Assembly (NCBI GenBank): GCA_050013875.1
Contig: JBEKEK010000012.1
Location: 1 to 64,000, forward strand
DNA length: 64,000 nucleotides
Origin: Trebonia sp050013875
GTDB taxonomy: Bacteria; Actinomycetota; Actinomycetes; Streptosporangiales; Streptosporangiaceae
Direction of reading: 5' to 3'
In this document: piece by piece, positions 6,993 through 16,953 of the stretch
How positions within the stretch are numbered: position 1 is the stretch's first letter
Layout: each line of letters starts with the position of its first letter
The notes under the pieces: model-generated
Database searches by the model: none
What the model was told of the DNA's origin: nothing
What the model saw: only the letters and a program-made list of their open reading frames with translations
Translations under genes and position numbers: made by a program

Positions 6993-8767
6993 GACGGAGC
7001 GGAGATCCCCAGGACGGAGCCAATGGCGCGGGTGAGCCAGGCGGCGGCGGTTTCCTCGGAATCAGGGGCGCTGGCGTGGCGAGCGGCGATGTAGAGGTCG
7101 GGGCGGACAAGCAGGACTCCGCCGTCGGAGATCTCGCGTAGCTCGGCCCAGGTCCCGTACGGATCCTCCGCCGCCTCGCGGGGGCCGACCGAGACTCCCG
7201 TGATCGGCAGCCCAGTCCGGTCGGTGAGGGCCGCCGCGGCGTCAAGCCAGGCCTGGCCGCCAATGCCGGTCCAGACGCTGAAGGTGCCGTGGCCGGCCAG
7301 GTCCAGCGTCGACACCCGGTGCCCGTCGCGGGTAACCCAGGTGTGCGGGAGCTTGGCACCGGGCCACGTCGTGGGCTGGGCGTAGAGCTCGGGGTCGCGG
7401 GTGAACAAGGGCATGGCGGTGCCGTCAGGGATGACGGCCGACGAGGCGTAGCGGTGGTTGTGCTCCACGCCGTGTGCGTCGAACTCGTAGGCCTTGTAGG
7501 CGATGGCCTCGCGCAGGTTCTGCCGGATCTTCTCGCCTTCCGGGCCGGCCGCGACACGCAGCGCGAGCTGCCGGTTCAGCTTGTCGACGTCTGAGGTGTC
7601 GTCCACGCCAAGGGCCGCGACGATGCGCCCGGTGTCGACGATGCTCTGGTTGGCCCGCTCGACGATCTGGCGGGCAACCGGGGCACGCTCGGCATCGTAG
7701 GAGTCAAGCAGTGACGGCTCCGCCCAGCCCTGGACGACGTAGTGCAGCTTCCAGGCCAGGTTGTAGGAGTCCTGGATCGAGGTGTTGGATCCCAGGCCGT
7801 TGGTCGGCGGGTGCCGGTGCACGGCGTCGCCGACACAGAAGACCCGGCCGCGTGCGATGGTCGTCGCGTAATGATGGTTCACCGTCCAGGGCAGCCGGGA
7901 GGTGACCCGCATCTCGAAGTCGTCCGTTCCCACCAGCTGCACGGCTAGCTCGCGCGCGAACTCGTCGGTGATCTCGGGCGGCCCGGCCGCCGCCTCGTAG
8001 CCCCACATGAGCATCCACTCGTGCCACGGCTTGATCATCCGCAGCACGCCCAGCCCGACGCCCTCCTTCTCGGCACCCGGCTGCACCATCCAGTACAGGA
8101 CGGACGGCCGGTGCGCGACGAACCGGCTCAGGTCAGCCTCGAAGATGATGTGCAAGGCTCCGCCGACAGCACCAGGCCCCTCAAAAGGCAGACCAAGATC
8201 GGCCGCCACGGTGCTGCGCGCCCCGTCGGCACCAACGAGGTACTTCGACCGGATCGCATAGACCGCCCCGGTCAGCCGGTCCTTGACCTGCGTGGTCACC
8301 CCGGACTCGTCCTGTACGTGCGAGAGGTACTCGGTGTCGAAGCGCACCTTGGCGCCGCGGGCCTGGGCGGCCTGCATCATCACCGGCTCGGTGATGGTCT
8401 GCGGCGCGTCCAGCATCGTGCACGGGCTCTGCAGTTCGTAATCAGCGTGCCGCCTGGTGTCGGTGCCCCACGACGGGATCCGGCCGAGCTCATCACCGGC
8501 CAGACTGGTGCAGAAAGTGGTGTTTCCCATGTACTCCCAGGGCGTCGCCTCGCGCATCAGCCGCTGCTCCAGGCCCATGTCGCGGAGGGTCTCCATGGTG
8601 CGCTGGTTGGTGATGTGCGCCCGGGGCGTGTCCGACAGCTGGCCGTACTTGGTGACGACCAGGGTCGAGGTGCCGTAGGTGGCCAGGAAAAGCGCGGCTC
8701 CCGCGCCGCCCGGTCCCGATCCGACGACAAGGACGTCTGTGCTCACCGCAGGCAGGTCATCGCTCAT
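6989..8767 (-). CDS. FAD-dependent aromatic monooxygenase (TfdB/PheA type)
   Basis: Flavoprotein hydroxylase of the phenol/2,4-dichlorophenol 6-monooxygenase family: it uses NAD(P)H and O2 to hydroxylate an aromatic ring. The 592-aa length suits the family. Visible motifs are the N-terminal GSGPGGAGAALFL (FAD, 17-29), the middle DGARSTVA (NAD(P)H/FAD motif) and GRVFCVGDAVHRHPPTNGLG (second FAD motif), followed by a C-terminal thioredoxin-like domain. It stands alone facing an alpha/beta hydrolase across a 490-base divergent region, so the two may act on one aromatic substrate, but this is inference. Substrate unknown. Confidence 0.93.
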   Translation of the reverse strand: MSDDLPAVSTDVLVVGSGPGGAGAALFLATYGTSTLVVTKYGQLSDTPRAHITNQRTMETLRDMGLEQRLMREATPWEYMGNTTFCTSLAGDELGRIPSWGTDTRRHADYELQSPCTMLDAPQTITEPVMMQAAQARGAKVRFDTEYLSHVQDESGVTTQVKDRLTGAVYAIRSKYLVGADGARSTVAADLGLPFEGPGAVGGALHIIFEADLSRFVAHRPSVLYWMVQPGAEKEGVGLGVLRMIKPWHEWMLMWGYEAAAGPPEITDEFARELAVQLVGTDDFEMRVTSRLPWTVNHHYATTIARGRVFCVGDAVHRHPPTNGLGSNTSIQDSYNLAWKLHYVVQGWAEPSLLDSYDAERAPVARQIVERANQSIVDTGRIVAALGVDDTSDVDKLNRQLALRVAAGPEGEKIRQNLREAIAYKAYEFDAHGVEHNHRYASSAVIPDGTAMPLFTRDPELYAQPTTWPGAKLPHTWVTRDGHRVSTLDLAGHGTFSVWTGIGGQAWLDAAAALTDRTGLPITGVSVGPREAAEDPYGTWAELREISDGGVLLVRPDLYIAARHASAPDSEETAAAWLTRAIGSVLGISAPS

Positions 8768-9261
8768 GGTGTTCCCCCAGCTGGTCGGGTGCTGACGGCG
8801 GACAGGTCAGCGCCGCGCCGGCGATCTTCGCGGCGCAGTTGAACCGTATCGCCGGCGGCCAGGCACGGCCTAGCTCGAAAGTAGTGATCTCGCCCTCGCA
8901 GGCCTCGCCCGCGGGGTGGTGAATCCACCGTCCGTGGCCAAGGCACTGTCGGTTCCCGCCCTGCGAGCTTGATTGCCGCGGCCCAAGGCCTGCCGGGATT
9001 TTTCCATCCGGCCGTACCCGATATAGCTTGGCCGGCCGATACGGCGCAGTCTGGATTTATGCGTTACTCCGGGTCTGCGGGAAATTGCCACGGCCCAAGG
9101 CCACGCGGGCAATTAAGCCGCCGACCTCTGAAAACTGGGGCTAGGCGCTTCCCTATGCAGGGCTTAACATAACTTGGGGAAGTGTGCTGCGCGTTTCCCG
9201 TCTTCGCCTTAGCATGGCTTGTCACAGCAGGGGGCGTCAGGACAGACCAGAGGAGGCTGTG
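8768..9261. promoter_or_regulatory. Divergent control region between monooxygenase and hydrolase genes
   Basis: No gene is supported here. The stretch contains a hyphenated palindrome at 8913-8935 (see separate entry) and an 18-base direct repeat (17 of 18 identical) at 8973-8990 and 9085-9102, reading TTGCCGCGGCCCAAGGCC and TTGCCACGGCCCAAGGCC. The repeats are 112 bases apart and could be two sites for one regulator. The hydrolase ribosome site AGGAGG is at 9251-9256. Confidence 0.5.
8913..8935. promoter_or_regulatory. GGTGG/CCACC operator-like motif, copy 1
   Basis: The core GGTGGTGAATCCACC is a hyphenated palindrome (GGTGG, five bases, CCACC) followed by GTCCGT. A 23-base stretch here matches 18358-18380 at 21 positions. 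It lies 146 bases upstream of the monooxygenase start. A shared regulator is inferred. Confidence 0.45.
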
Positions 9262-10185
9262 GTGACGCAGGCTATTGAGATTTCCGGCGAGCGCCGCGTT
9301 ACCGTTGATTGTCTGGGTGCCCGCGATGGCTTCCCAGTCTTCCTGCTCCACGGCACTCCCGGCAGCCGCGTGGGTCCGCGGCCGCGTGGCAATGTCATTT
9401 ACTGGTCCGGCGTGCGTCTCGTCTGCTACGACCGGCCCGGCTACGGCGGATCTGACCGGCACGAGAAACGGGCGGTCGCCGACGCCGCCTGGGACGTGCT
9501 GGCGATCGCCGACAAGCTCGGCCTAGAGCGGTTCAGCGTCATCGGCCGGTCAGGGGGAGGGCCGCACGCCTTGGCGTGCGCCGCCCTGCTCGACAGGCAA
9601 CGAGTGCAGAGCGTCGTGGTCCTCGGCGGCATCGCGCCGCCAGATGCGGACGAACTCGCCTGGACCGACGGGATGACGGAGTCGAACGTCGCGGAGTACG
9701 AACTGACCAGGGGCGGCTTGGACTGGGTAGTGGCCCAGTTGACCAAGCGGATCAACGAGATACGCAAGGACCCGGAGAGCCTGCTCCATGAGCTGGACAA
9801 AGAGCTGACCGGTTCCGACCGGAAGGTTGTCAACGACGTTGGCATCCGTCGGCAACTGATTGATACCTACACAGAGGCACTCCGGGCCGGACCGTACGGC
9901 TGGATCGACGATGTGCTCGCGTTCCGCCGCCCGTGGGGATTCGACCTGGGAAAGATTAACGTCCCGGTACTGCTCTGGCACGGGGAAGAGGACGTATTCT
10001 CTCCGCTCAGCCATACGCAATGGCTTGCCGAGAAGATCCCCACTGCGCATCTCCACATTGAGTCCGGCGCCGCTCATTTCAACACCGTAGAGATCTTGCC
10101 CAAACTGCTCGCGCAGTTGAAGGCGGGCCGGACCTCAGAAGGGCTGCGGGTCAAGCGCCCGCACCAGCCTGCGCTCTCCTCGTAG
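9262..10185 (+). CDS. Alpha/beta hydrolase
   Basis: A 307-aa alpha/beta-hydrolase fold protein of unknown substrate. It shows the oxyanion turn FLLHGTPGSR, the nucleophile elbow GRSGGGPHA (Ser of G-x-S-x-G), an acid near WHGEEDVFSP and the catalytic His in GAAHFN. The GTG at 9262 is chosen because AGGAGG lies five bases before it; the frame is open further upstream without a ribosome site. The last 51 bases overlap the end of the convergent fxsT gene. It faces the FAD monooxygenase. Confidence 0.9.
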   Translation: MTQAIEISGERRVTVDCLGARDGFPVFLLHGTPGSRVGPRPRGNVIYWSGVRLVCYDRPGYGGSDRHEKRAVADAAWDVLAIADKLGLERFSVIGRSGGGPHALACAALLDRQRVQSVVVLGGIAPPDADELAWTDGMTESNVAEYELTRGGLDWVVAQLTKRINEIRKDPESLLHELDKELTGSDRKVVNDVGIRRQLIDTYTEALRAGPYGWIDDVLAFRRPWGFDLGKINVPVLLWHGEEDVFSPLSHTQWLAEKIPTAHLHIESGAAHFNTVEILPKLLAQLKAGRTSEGLRVKRPHQPALSS

Positions 10186-13100
10186 CGCCGCGATGCTCGG
10201 GTGATCTGGGCCGATCACCCCCTCGAGCTCGGCTATCACCGCCTCGCGCTCGGCCTGCGCGGTAAGAGCCCCTTGCTCCTGGCGGGTGAGCAGTAGGTTC
10301 GCACGGCAGCACAGCGTGTCCGGGTGCTCTTCTCCCAGGGTCCGCTCTAGCGATGCGGCCGTGCGGGCCTCCAGATCAGCGGCCCGCGCCAGGTCACCCT
10401 CGTCCGCCAGCAGGACCGCGCGGACCATGGCGGCCGCGAGCGTATAGGGATGCTCGGCACCGAGCAATGTCTCAAGGTCACTCAACGCGGCCGTGATCGC
10501 GGCCACGGCCTCATCGTGCATTCCGCGCAAGCGCAGCGCGGAGGAGAGGTTCACCCGGCAGACCAGGGTGTGCGGATGGCCAGGGCCAAGGCGCCGCTCG
10601 TATTCGCCCATGACGGCACGGATATCCGATTCCCCCTCCTCCAGCCGGTCCAGGAGCAGCAAGTTAGTCGACCGGCTGAGCCGGCTCGCCAGGGCGTCAC
10701 TGCTTGAGCCACCGAACCTGGCGACCAGTCCCCGCTGCGCGTCGTCGAACGCCTCCTGTGCCTCCGCCAGCCGCCCGGCGGTGCGCAGCGCGATGCCGAG
10801 AAGCGTCCGGCCGTTCAGGGCCGCCGGTGAGTTAATGCCAAGGGTGGCGACCGAGGTCTGCCATACGTCCTCCATGCGGTTCACCGCGTCGGCATAACGC
10901 CCCACCTCAAGCAGATCACGGACGACATTGCTTGCCGTGTCAAGCGTTAGCGGATTCTGGGCCCCGAGCGTCGCACGGAACTTCTCGAACGTGTCATTAT
11001 CGCGATCCAGGGCATCAGAAACGTTTCCGGTTACCCTGAGGGAAATAGCCAGATTATTGGCAGCCGAGAGGGTACGCCGGTTCTCCGGGCCATACAGGTC
11101 CCGCCACGCCGGATGGGTCTTGCTTTCCATTTCGAGCGCCTCCCGGTACCGGCCGAGGGCACGCAGGTCGGCGGCAAGGCCGCCGGCCGTCATGAGCGTA
11201 TGCGGATGGTCGGAGCCAAGAATCTCGGTCTGCTCGGCCAGCACCCGCTCGTCAAGCTCCCTGGCATCCACGTAACGCGACTGGGAGCGCAGGATGTTGC
11301 CGAGATTGAAGAGAAGCTGCAGTAGCTGGATGCGCAAGGCGCGCGCGGCTGCCCGGTCGGGTTCTTCTGCGAGCATTTCCTCCCAGCGACGCTGGGCCGC
11401 TACCGCCTCAGCGACACCACGGTCGAAGTCATAAAACAACCAGATGTACCGGACCCGGTCCACGATCAGCTGCCGCACCTGCTCGCTGGCGGACGACACC
11501 ACACCTGACGGCACCAGATGAGGCCAAACGAGTCGGTAACTTCGCCAGGTGGCTGGGTCATCAACCTCGCGGCTCGGGCGGTAAGCGACCAAGATCTGCT
11601 GCACATCGACGGATGCCTGAGCGAGCTCGTCCGATGACATCCTGCTCCTGACCACCTCCTGTACGAGCCGGTGAATCTGGATCTGGTTCGCGTTGGGGTC
11701 GAGCTTGAGCAGCGCCAGCCTGCTAATCTCCTGGACCACCCTGCCCATGATCATCGGTTCTGACAGCGCGGGATCGTACGGCTCAAGGGTGCGGGCCATG
11801 GCCGGGCTGTAGACGAGGTCCAGCGCGATTTCCGGCGCCATCACCGAGCAGAGCTGGAGCAGTCGCGCCGCCGCGGGCGAGCGGTCCTGCAGCAGTCTCA
11901 GTGAGGGGTCCCACGCCGCCGAGACTCCCTGCGGGTAATCGGCCAGCGGTGTGATGGCCAGCGCGCTGCCCGCCCCGCTCTGCAGCCTGCCCAGGTATTC
12001 GGAGACCGGGTAGACGGAGCCCTTCAGGAATGCCGCCGCGGTCGCCACCGCAAGCGGCAGATCACCGAGGGCCTCGGCCACGGCGTTGGCCTCATCGCGG
12101 GTGAGGGACGGGACGACCCGGAGCAGGTGCGCGATGCTCTCGTCGCGCCTGAACAAGTCCACGGAAAGCGAGCGCGCTCCATGATCAGCCCAACCGGCGT
12201 TCTGCGAGGTGATCAGGACGTGGCCGCCGCTCGACGGCAGGTACCGCTGGACGGTCCCGATGTCCTCGGCGTTGTCGTAGACAAGCAGCCAGCGCGGCAC
12301 CTTGCTGCCCTGGCTGAGGACGTCGAGCACCAGGTGGGTCTGCTCCTCGACGGTCGCCTCGGCCGGCACGGTAACGCTGAACCGCTCCCTCAGCAAAGGT
12401 GCGAGGTCCGCCACCCTGATGTCAATGGATTCAGACTGGCCGCACTGAATCCACCAGACCAGATCGTAATCGTTTTTGAATCTGTGCACATATTCAAGTG
12501 CGACCTGTGTCTTGCCTACTCCGCCAGTACCGTGCAGGGTGACCGGCCTGACGATGGATGTGCCGGAATTCCGCAGGTGTTCACGCAACTCCCGTAGGTC
12601 TGTCTCACGCCCGGTGAAACTGTCGTTACGCGCCCCTACTCTCAGGATTTTCGGCTCGCGACCCGGGTATCTGGTTACCCGTGTGCGTTTCGCCTCCGAG
12701 TTTGAAGGGAGACGCAGCAGGCCTTGCAGGCGGTCGACAGCCTCTTCTTCTCGCACGTCAACCAGGAACACCGAGGACACCGCGGCGAATTCAGGCAGTG
12801 GTCGGGTCGCGGTGACGTACACGGCGAAGCCGGACTTGTTAGCCGGCACCGCGTCCCTCTTCGCGTCTCTTGCGTCGCGTGGCTCCTGGGCAGATCTGCC
12901 ATAGCGCCAGCCGAGGTAGGCGTCCGACACCACGGTGACGGTACGCGCGGGAACAGCGGCCCTGCCGCCTGACTCCTCCACAAACCGGTCCCGCACCGCG
13001 AAACCGCCGTCGCGAAGCACTGCCGCGATCCACTCGGTCCAGAGCTGGTCTTCGGGCAGGAATTCGATCGTAATCTCATTGCTTTCCAGCGGCGGCCGAC

Positions 13101-14094
13101 GAATGAATTTCAGCCTGGTGTTATTTCGCAGGTCTTCATCCATTGTCGGCAGGCCGGCCACCGCACCATCGGTGATGTACGAGGTAATTCGCTCGTAGGA
13201 AGACAACATGGAACCCGGCGCGCCCGGCGTATCGCCGAATACCGCCAGAGTCTCCTCGAAGGCATAAAACGGCCGGTACGGGACCTCCACGTTGGCCCAG
13301 TAGGCGCGCCGGTCCGAATCGGACATGCCGGCCGGGAAACCTTCGAACATCCGCGAAGCGTAAGCACGGCTGGCGTCGACCCTTTCCTGCTCCCCCAAAT
13401 CGACTCGCATGGGCACCGGCAGTACACGAATGGAACGGAATTCGTACCCTTCCTCAATTTCCCGTGCCCTGCGCGCGGCACCATTGATGCCCTGAGTGGA
13501 CAGCGTGAAACAGTCCACAAGGACGTCCGGCAGATGCACGGTGCAGATGTCGGCCACGTCGCTAAAACCGGTACGGCTATCAATGAGCGAGTAGTCATAA
13601 TACTGCTTCATGTCCTCGCGCACCGCGTCGAGGAACTCACCGCCGTTTAGGTTCGTGTAGAAGTTTTCCCAATCGAGACCGGACAAGGTGGCAGAGTAGT
13701 CTTGGTTCTGCTTGCCTGCCGAGAGGAACTCAAGGCGGCCCCCGCCAGGGAATTTCCAGTTCAGCGCATGGGTCTGCGTATGGATCAGGGACCGCTCGGG
13801 GATGTCCTTCCCAAGGCGGGCATCCTCGTCGCTTGTGGCGGCGGCCGATTCATAGCCTCTGACGAGTTCGATGATGCCAGACGCGTCGCTGACATCAGGG
13901 TCGAGGAAGGGATACAGGAACCGGTACAGGCCCGGCGACTCGAGATCCCAGTCTGCCACGAGGACGCGGTGGCCGTTCGCCGCGAGAATCCAGGCGACGT
14001 TCACCAGCGCCATCGTGCGGCCGGTGCCGCCCTTGTATGAGTAGAACGTGACTATCCGGCCATTACGCGACTGCGCGGCCGACGTCTCAGTCAT
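10135..14094 (-). CDS. fxsT: FxSxx-COOH system TPR protein (ParA-like/TIR-like/NB-ARC/TPR)
   Basis: Very large (1319 aa) signalling protein typical of FxSxx-COOH peptide clusters. Order of parts: a MinD/ParA-like ATPase with deviant Walker A YKGGTGRT (20-27), a TIR-like fold (about 340-455, starting ITIEFLPEDQLWTEW), an NB-ARC ATPase with GTGGVGKT (522-529) and Walker B WLLVYDNAED, then TPR repeats from about 870 to the end carrying the G-x-x-HP-x-T signature (for example GSDHPHTL, GPGHPHTL). GGGAGG before the ATG supports the start. It is the last gene of the operon. The fold is that of STAND immune and signal proteins; its link to the modified peptide is not known. Confidence 0.92.
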   Translation of the reverse strand: MTETSAAQSRNGRIVTFYSYKGGTGRTMALVNVAWILAANGHRVLVADWDLESPGLYRFLYPFLDPDVSDASGIIELVRGYESAAATSDEDARLGKDIPERSLIHTQTHALNWKFPGGGRLEFLSAGKQNQDYSATLSGLDWENFYTNLNGGEFLDAVREDMKQYYDYSLIDSRTGFSDVADICTVHLPDVLVDCFTLSTQGINGAARRAREIEEGYEFRSIRVLPVPMRVDLGEQERVDASRAYASRMFEGFPAGMSDSDRRAYWANVEVPYRPFYAFEETLAVFGDTPGAPGSMLSSYERITSYITDGAVAGLPTMDEDLRNNTRLKFIRRPPLESNEITIEFLPEDQLWTEWIAAVLRDGGFAVRDRFVEESGGRAAVPARTVTVVSDAYLGWRYGRSAQEPRDARDAKRDAVPANKSGFAVYVTATRPLPEFAAVSSVFLVDVREEEAVDRLQGLLRLPSNSEAKRTRVTRYPGREPKILRVGARNDSFTGRETDLRELREHLRNSGTSIVRPVTLHGTGGVGKTQVALEYVHRFKNDYDLVWWIQCGQSESIDIRVADLAPLLRERFSVTVPAEATVEEQTHLVLDVLSQGSKVPRWLLVYDNAEDIGTVQRYLPSSGGHVLITSQNAGWADHGARSLSVDLFRRDESIAHLLRVVPSLTRDEANAVAEALGDLPLAVATAAAFLKGSVYPVSEYLGRLQSGAGSALAITPLADYPQGVSAAWDPSLRLLQDRSPAAARLLQLCSVMAPEIALDLVYSPAMARTLEPYDPALSEPMIMGRVVQEISRLALLKLDPNANQIQIHRLVQEVVRSRMSSDELAQASVDVQQILVAYRPSREVDDPATWRSYRLVWPHLVPSGVVSSASEQVRQLIVDRVRYIWLFYDFDRGVAEAVAAQRRWEEMLAEEPDRAAARALRIQLLQLLFNLGNILRSQSRYVDARELDERVLAEQTEILGSDHPHTLMTAGGLAADLRALGRYREALEMESKTHPAWRDLYGPENRRTLSAANNLAISLRVTGNVSDALDRDNDTFEKFRATLGAQNPLTLDTASNVVRDLLEVGRYADAVNRMEDVWQTSVATLGINSPAALNGRTLLGIALRTAGRLAEAQEAFDDAQRGLVARFGGSSSDALASRLSRSTNLLLLDRLEEGESDIRAVMGEYERRLGPGHPHTLVCRVNLSSALRLRGMHDEAVAAITAALSDLETLLGAEHPYTLAAAMVRAVLLADEGDLARAADLEARTAASLERTLGEEHPDTLCCRANLLLTRQEQGALTAQAEREAVIAELEGVIGPDHPSIAALRGERRLVRALDPQPF

Positions 14095-14186
14095 GTGGGT
14101 CCTCCCTGCGCGCTAGGCCGTATGTGGACGGGGGATGCGGCCACGCTGAAGATACTCTTGTTCGGTGTGGGCGGCCGAGAAAGGCA

Positions 14187-16604
14187 TCAGGAGACCGTAA
14201 TCCTGTTATCTGCCTTCGCTGCGGACGCCATTCCCGCGGCAAACCGCTCACCGTAGGGCGTCAGTGCTCCGGTCGCCAGCAACGCGGCTGCCGCCTCGCA
14301 TACCCACGACCGATACCGCGGATATTCGTCGGGCCCGTCTCGCCCCTCGGCCCGGCGCAGGTGAGCCAGCGCAAGGTAGCCGTAGGCGCCGTGCATGACG
14401 CCCTCTATCGGCCTGCGGTCTGCGCGCCACGGTACGCGTAGCCGTGCGGCGTACTGCGGGTCGAAAAGGCTGCCGAGTTCCGTCAGAGCGTTCAGTTTTA
14501 CATGCTGGAATTCGTGCATCAGCAAGTCGGCCAGCCTGCTGGGGTATAGGAACGGCCCGGCGTTGCCCGGTGGCCTCGCCGGAAGCGCGATCGCCACGGC
14601 GCCGAACGCCTGCCGGGCGGTGGCGCCGCGACTGCCCGCAGTACCGGGAAACAGCGGGACCACCGCGCGAAGACCGGCGCCGAGCGCATCCGCGTACAAC
14701 GGAACGGTACCGGCCAAGTACGTACCCGCCGCCGCGAGGCCGATCCGCCATGCTCGCCACTCCGGTACGGTGAGCCGGGCCGCGGCGGGCCACTGCTGAC
14801 AGTCCCGGAACGGATCGAGGTCCTCGAGGGCAAGTCGCGAGAAGGGTGCCGCGGTCAGGTAACGCCCGCCCAGCCAGCGACCGCCGCCACGCGCGGCCGG
14901 CCTGCGGCCCGGCGCAACCGTCACCACCTCAGTGCACCCTGGCTTGGCCGCGACCGCGATTGCCCCAATGGTCGGCAGGTGGACCATCCCGGCGCGAACC
15001 GGAAGCGGCAGCTCGGCCGGGATCCCCGCGCGCATGGCCGCGGCCGCCGCGAGTCCCGCGAGGTGCGCCCGGTCCAGGGCGGCGTCCGCCGCCACCGGCC
15101 TGCGCAGGCACCGGACCGCCCATGCGGATGTGTAAGGATGGGCGAAGACCGGCCGGACCGCTTCTGGGTAGTCAGCGTCAAGCGCGGACAGCAGCGCCCA
15201 CCCCTCGGCCGCCGCCAGCCGTAGGTCCGCCTGTCGCCCGGCATCGTCGGCGAGCGCCATCATGGCGACCAGCGCGCGGGTCTGGGACAGCCGCATCTCG
15301 GCCAGCGCGGCCAGACCGGCGGGGTCACCCGGTCCGGCCGCGAGGAGGTCGAAGGCACCGGTCGGGAGGGCGTGCGCCGGGCGCGACGGGGACGGCACCC
15401 GGACGCGGGACGTACCCGCCGCCTCCGAAACCGCCGCCGTCGGAACCGCGACCACGGAGGTCCTCGCTTCCGCCATAACATCGCCGATGAGAACCTTTAG
15501 ATCCGGGCAGAAGACCGAGGGGTTGTCGAACGCCGCGAGGCCGCCATGCGGGGTCCGCTGATTACCGGAACCGGTGACGGGCCGGTACCGGTGCGCGTAC
15601 AAGCCGCCGCCGCAGACGCCGACCACGGGGCACTCGCGGCAGGTGGCGCACAGTGCGGCTAGTCCCTGCTGCCGCGCGGCGACGGCCGGGTGCGCTGCTG
15701 CTTCATCGACTGAATGGTGGAACACGGACATGCCAGTGGCGGCCGCGCCATCGAAGGTCGTTTTCATCGAATCCGGCTGTTCCCAGCTCCCATCGGTCTC
15801 AACGACAAGCAGATCGGCCGGGTTGAGGCCAATCGCCTCGGTGAGGCTCGGACCCCCGCGCACGGCGGAAAGCAGTGAGTCGAACATCCGGATGGGTATG
15901 CGCTGGCCGTCGCGGTTCCAGAGGCGGTATACCTGCGTCAGCCAATCCGCGTACGGGCTTTCGCTCCCTACCGGACGGTACGGCGGATGTTCCCACGTGG
16001 CGTGCGGCAGCAGCAGATCAAGGTTCGGCGGCCGATGGGCTACCAGCGCCTCGTAAACGGCGACGGGATCGTTAGCGAGATCAATGGTACACAGGATTCC
16101 GGCATAGAGGTGCCGATATTGAGGCTGACGGAGCAACGCCAGCGCATCTGCGACCCGTGAATAGCTACTATGGCCATTTGCGAACTTCCGATGCCGGTCA
16201 TTAGCGGCCTCGTCCCCGTCGAGGGATATGCCGACCCTGACTCCGTATTCACTGAATAGCTCGCACCATTGTTCGTCAAGTCGCACCCCGTTGCTCTGGA
16301 CGCTGATTTTGATGGCGGCGGCCGGGCTGATATCCGAGATCAGCGTCCTTAGTAGCTCGCGCATCCGCTCCTTGGCCAGCAGCAGGGGCTCGCCTCCGTG
16401 CAGGACGACATGAACCTTAGCCAGCCCATGCGCCGTCGCGTGCTCGGCTATCCGCCGCGCCGCCATGCCGACCGTATCCTGCGAGATCGCCATGGGCTTG
16501 CCCCGCCAACTCTGGTCAGCGTGCTCGTACACATAGCAGTGGTCGCACGCCAGATCGCACCGGCTGTGGACTTTCAGCACATACTGCGAGATCGGGGTGG
16601 GCAT
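14187..16604 (-). CDS. fxsB: Radical SAM/SPASM maturase fused to HExxH peptide beta-hydroxylase domain
   Basis: Predicted peptide-modifying enzyme for the FxsA precursor. The N-terminal half is a radical SAM enzyme with the 4Fe-4S motif CDLACDHC (Cys16, Cys20, Cys23) and a SPASM-type region CATCRECPVVGVCGGGLY. FxsB enzymes are known as cyclophane-forming maturases that link an aromatic side chain to a nearby residue. The C-terminal half (about 400-805) carries HEFQH (697-701), the signature of the alpha-ketoglutarate HExxH peptide beta-hydroxylase family. Both activities are thus in one 805-aa chain. The ATG follows fxsA by 19 bases with no clear ribosome site, so translation is probably coupled. 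In the second locus the two parts are separate genes. Confidence 0.92.
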   Translation of the reverse strand: MPTPISQYVLKVHSRCDLACDHCYVYEHADQSWRGKPMAISQDTVGMAARRIAEHATAHGLAKVHVVLHGGEPLLLAKERMRELLRTLISDISPAAAIKISVQSNGVRLDEQWCELFSEYGVRVGISLDGDEAANDRHRKFANGHSSYSRVADALALLRQPQYRHLYAGILCTIDLANDPVAVYEALVAHRPPNLDLLLPHATWEHPPYRPVGSESPYADWLTQVYRLWNRDGQRIPIRMFDSLLSAVRGGPSLTEAIGLNPADLLVVETDGSWEQPDSMKTTFDGAAATGMSVFHHSVDEAAAHPAVAARQQGLAALCATCRECPVVGVCGGGLYAHRYRPVTGSGNQRTPHGGLAAFDNPSVFCPDLKVLIGDVMAEARTSVVAVPTAAVSEAAGTSRVRVPSPSRPAHALPTGAFDLLAAGPGDPAGLAALAEMRLSQTRALVAMMALADDAGRQADLRLAAAEGWALLSALDADYPEAVRPVFAHPYTSAWAVRCLRRPVAADAALDRAHLAGLAAAAAMRAGIPAELPLPVRAGMVHLPTIGAIAVAAKPGCTEVVTVAPGRRPAARGGGRWLGGRYLTAAPFSRLALEDLDPFRDCQQWPAAARLTVPEWRAWRIGLAAAGTYLAGTVPLYADALGAGLRAVVPLFPGTAGSRGATARQAFGAVAIALPARPPGNAGPFLYPSRLADLLMHEFQHVKLNALTELGSLFDPQYAARLRVPWRADRRPIEGVMHGAYGYLALAHLRRAEGRDGPDEYPRYRSWVCEAAAALLATGALTPYGERFAAGMASAAKADNRITVS

Positions 16605-16623
16605 GGCATCGGGTGCGGGCGAG

Positions 16624-16809
16624 TCAGATGGAAGACTGGAACATCGCGGCCGGCCCGGGGGACGGTTCCTCCATGCTCTCCAGGATCCTGGTCACAACGC
16701 GGCGGGCATCAGCATCCATTGCGATCTCTTCGAGCGGGATAGCCCGCAGATCGATCATAGGCGTGGCTTCGATTTCGGCCTGCGGAACAGATGTAGCAGC
16801 ACAGTCCAC
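16624..16809 (-). CDS. fxsA: FxSxx-COOH peptide precursor
   Basis: Ribosomal peptide precursor of 61 aa ending in FQSSI, exactly the FxSxx-COOH pattern. The leader contains the LRAIPLEEI stretch usual for this family. The GTG start at 16809 is preceded by GGGAGGA with six bases of spacing, an excellent ribosome site. The gene sits directly upstream of the maturase. The Phe57-Gln-Ser59 core would be the three-residue cyclophane site, with further hydroxylation possible; both are inferred from known maturase chemistry, not seen here. Confidence 0.92.
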   Translation of the reverse strand: MDCAATSVPQAEIEATPMIDLRAIPLEEIAMDADARRVVTRILESMEEPSPGPAAMFQSSI

Positions 16810-16953
16810 GGCGATTCCTCCCGGCGGCGGCGCTCTGGGCCTTGCTTGCCTCTCAGGCTAGGATAGACGGGTCCGGTTGTCAGCAGCTATTTTCGGCATC
16901 CTCTAATTCGATCATGTAATCTTGTCTCTCGTGTCCCACAGCCCACAGCCCCC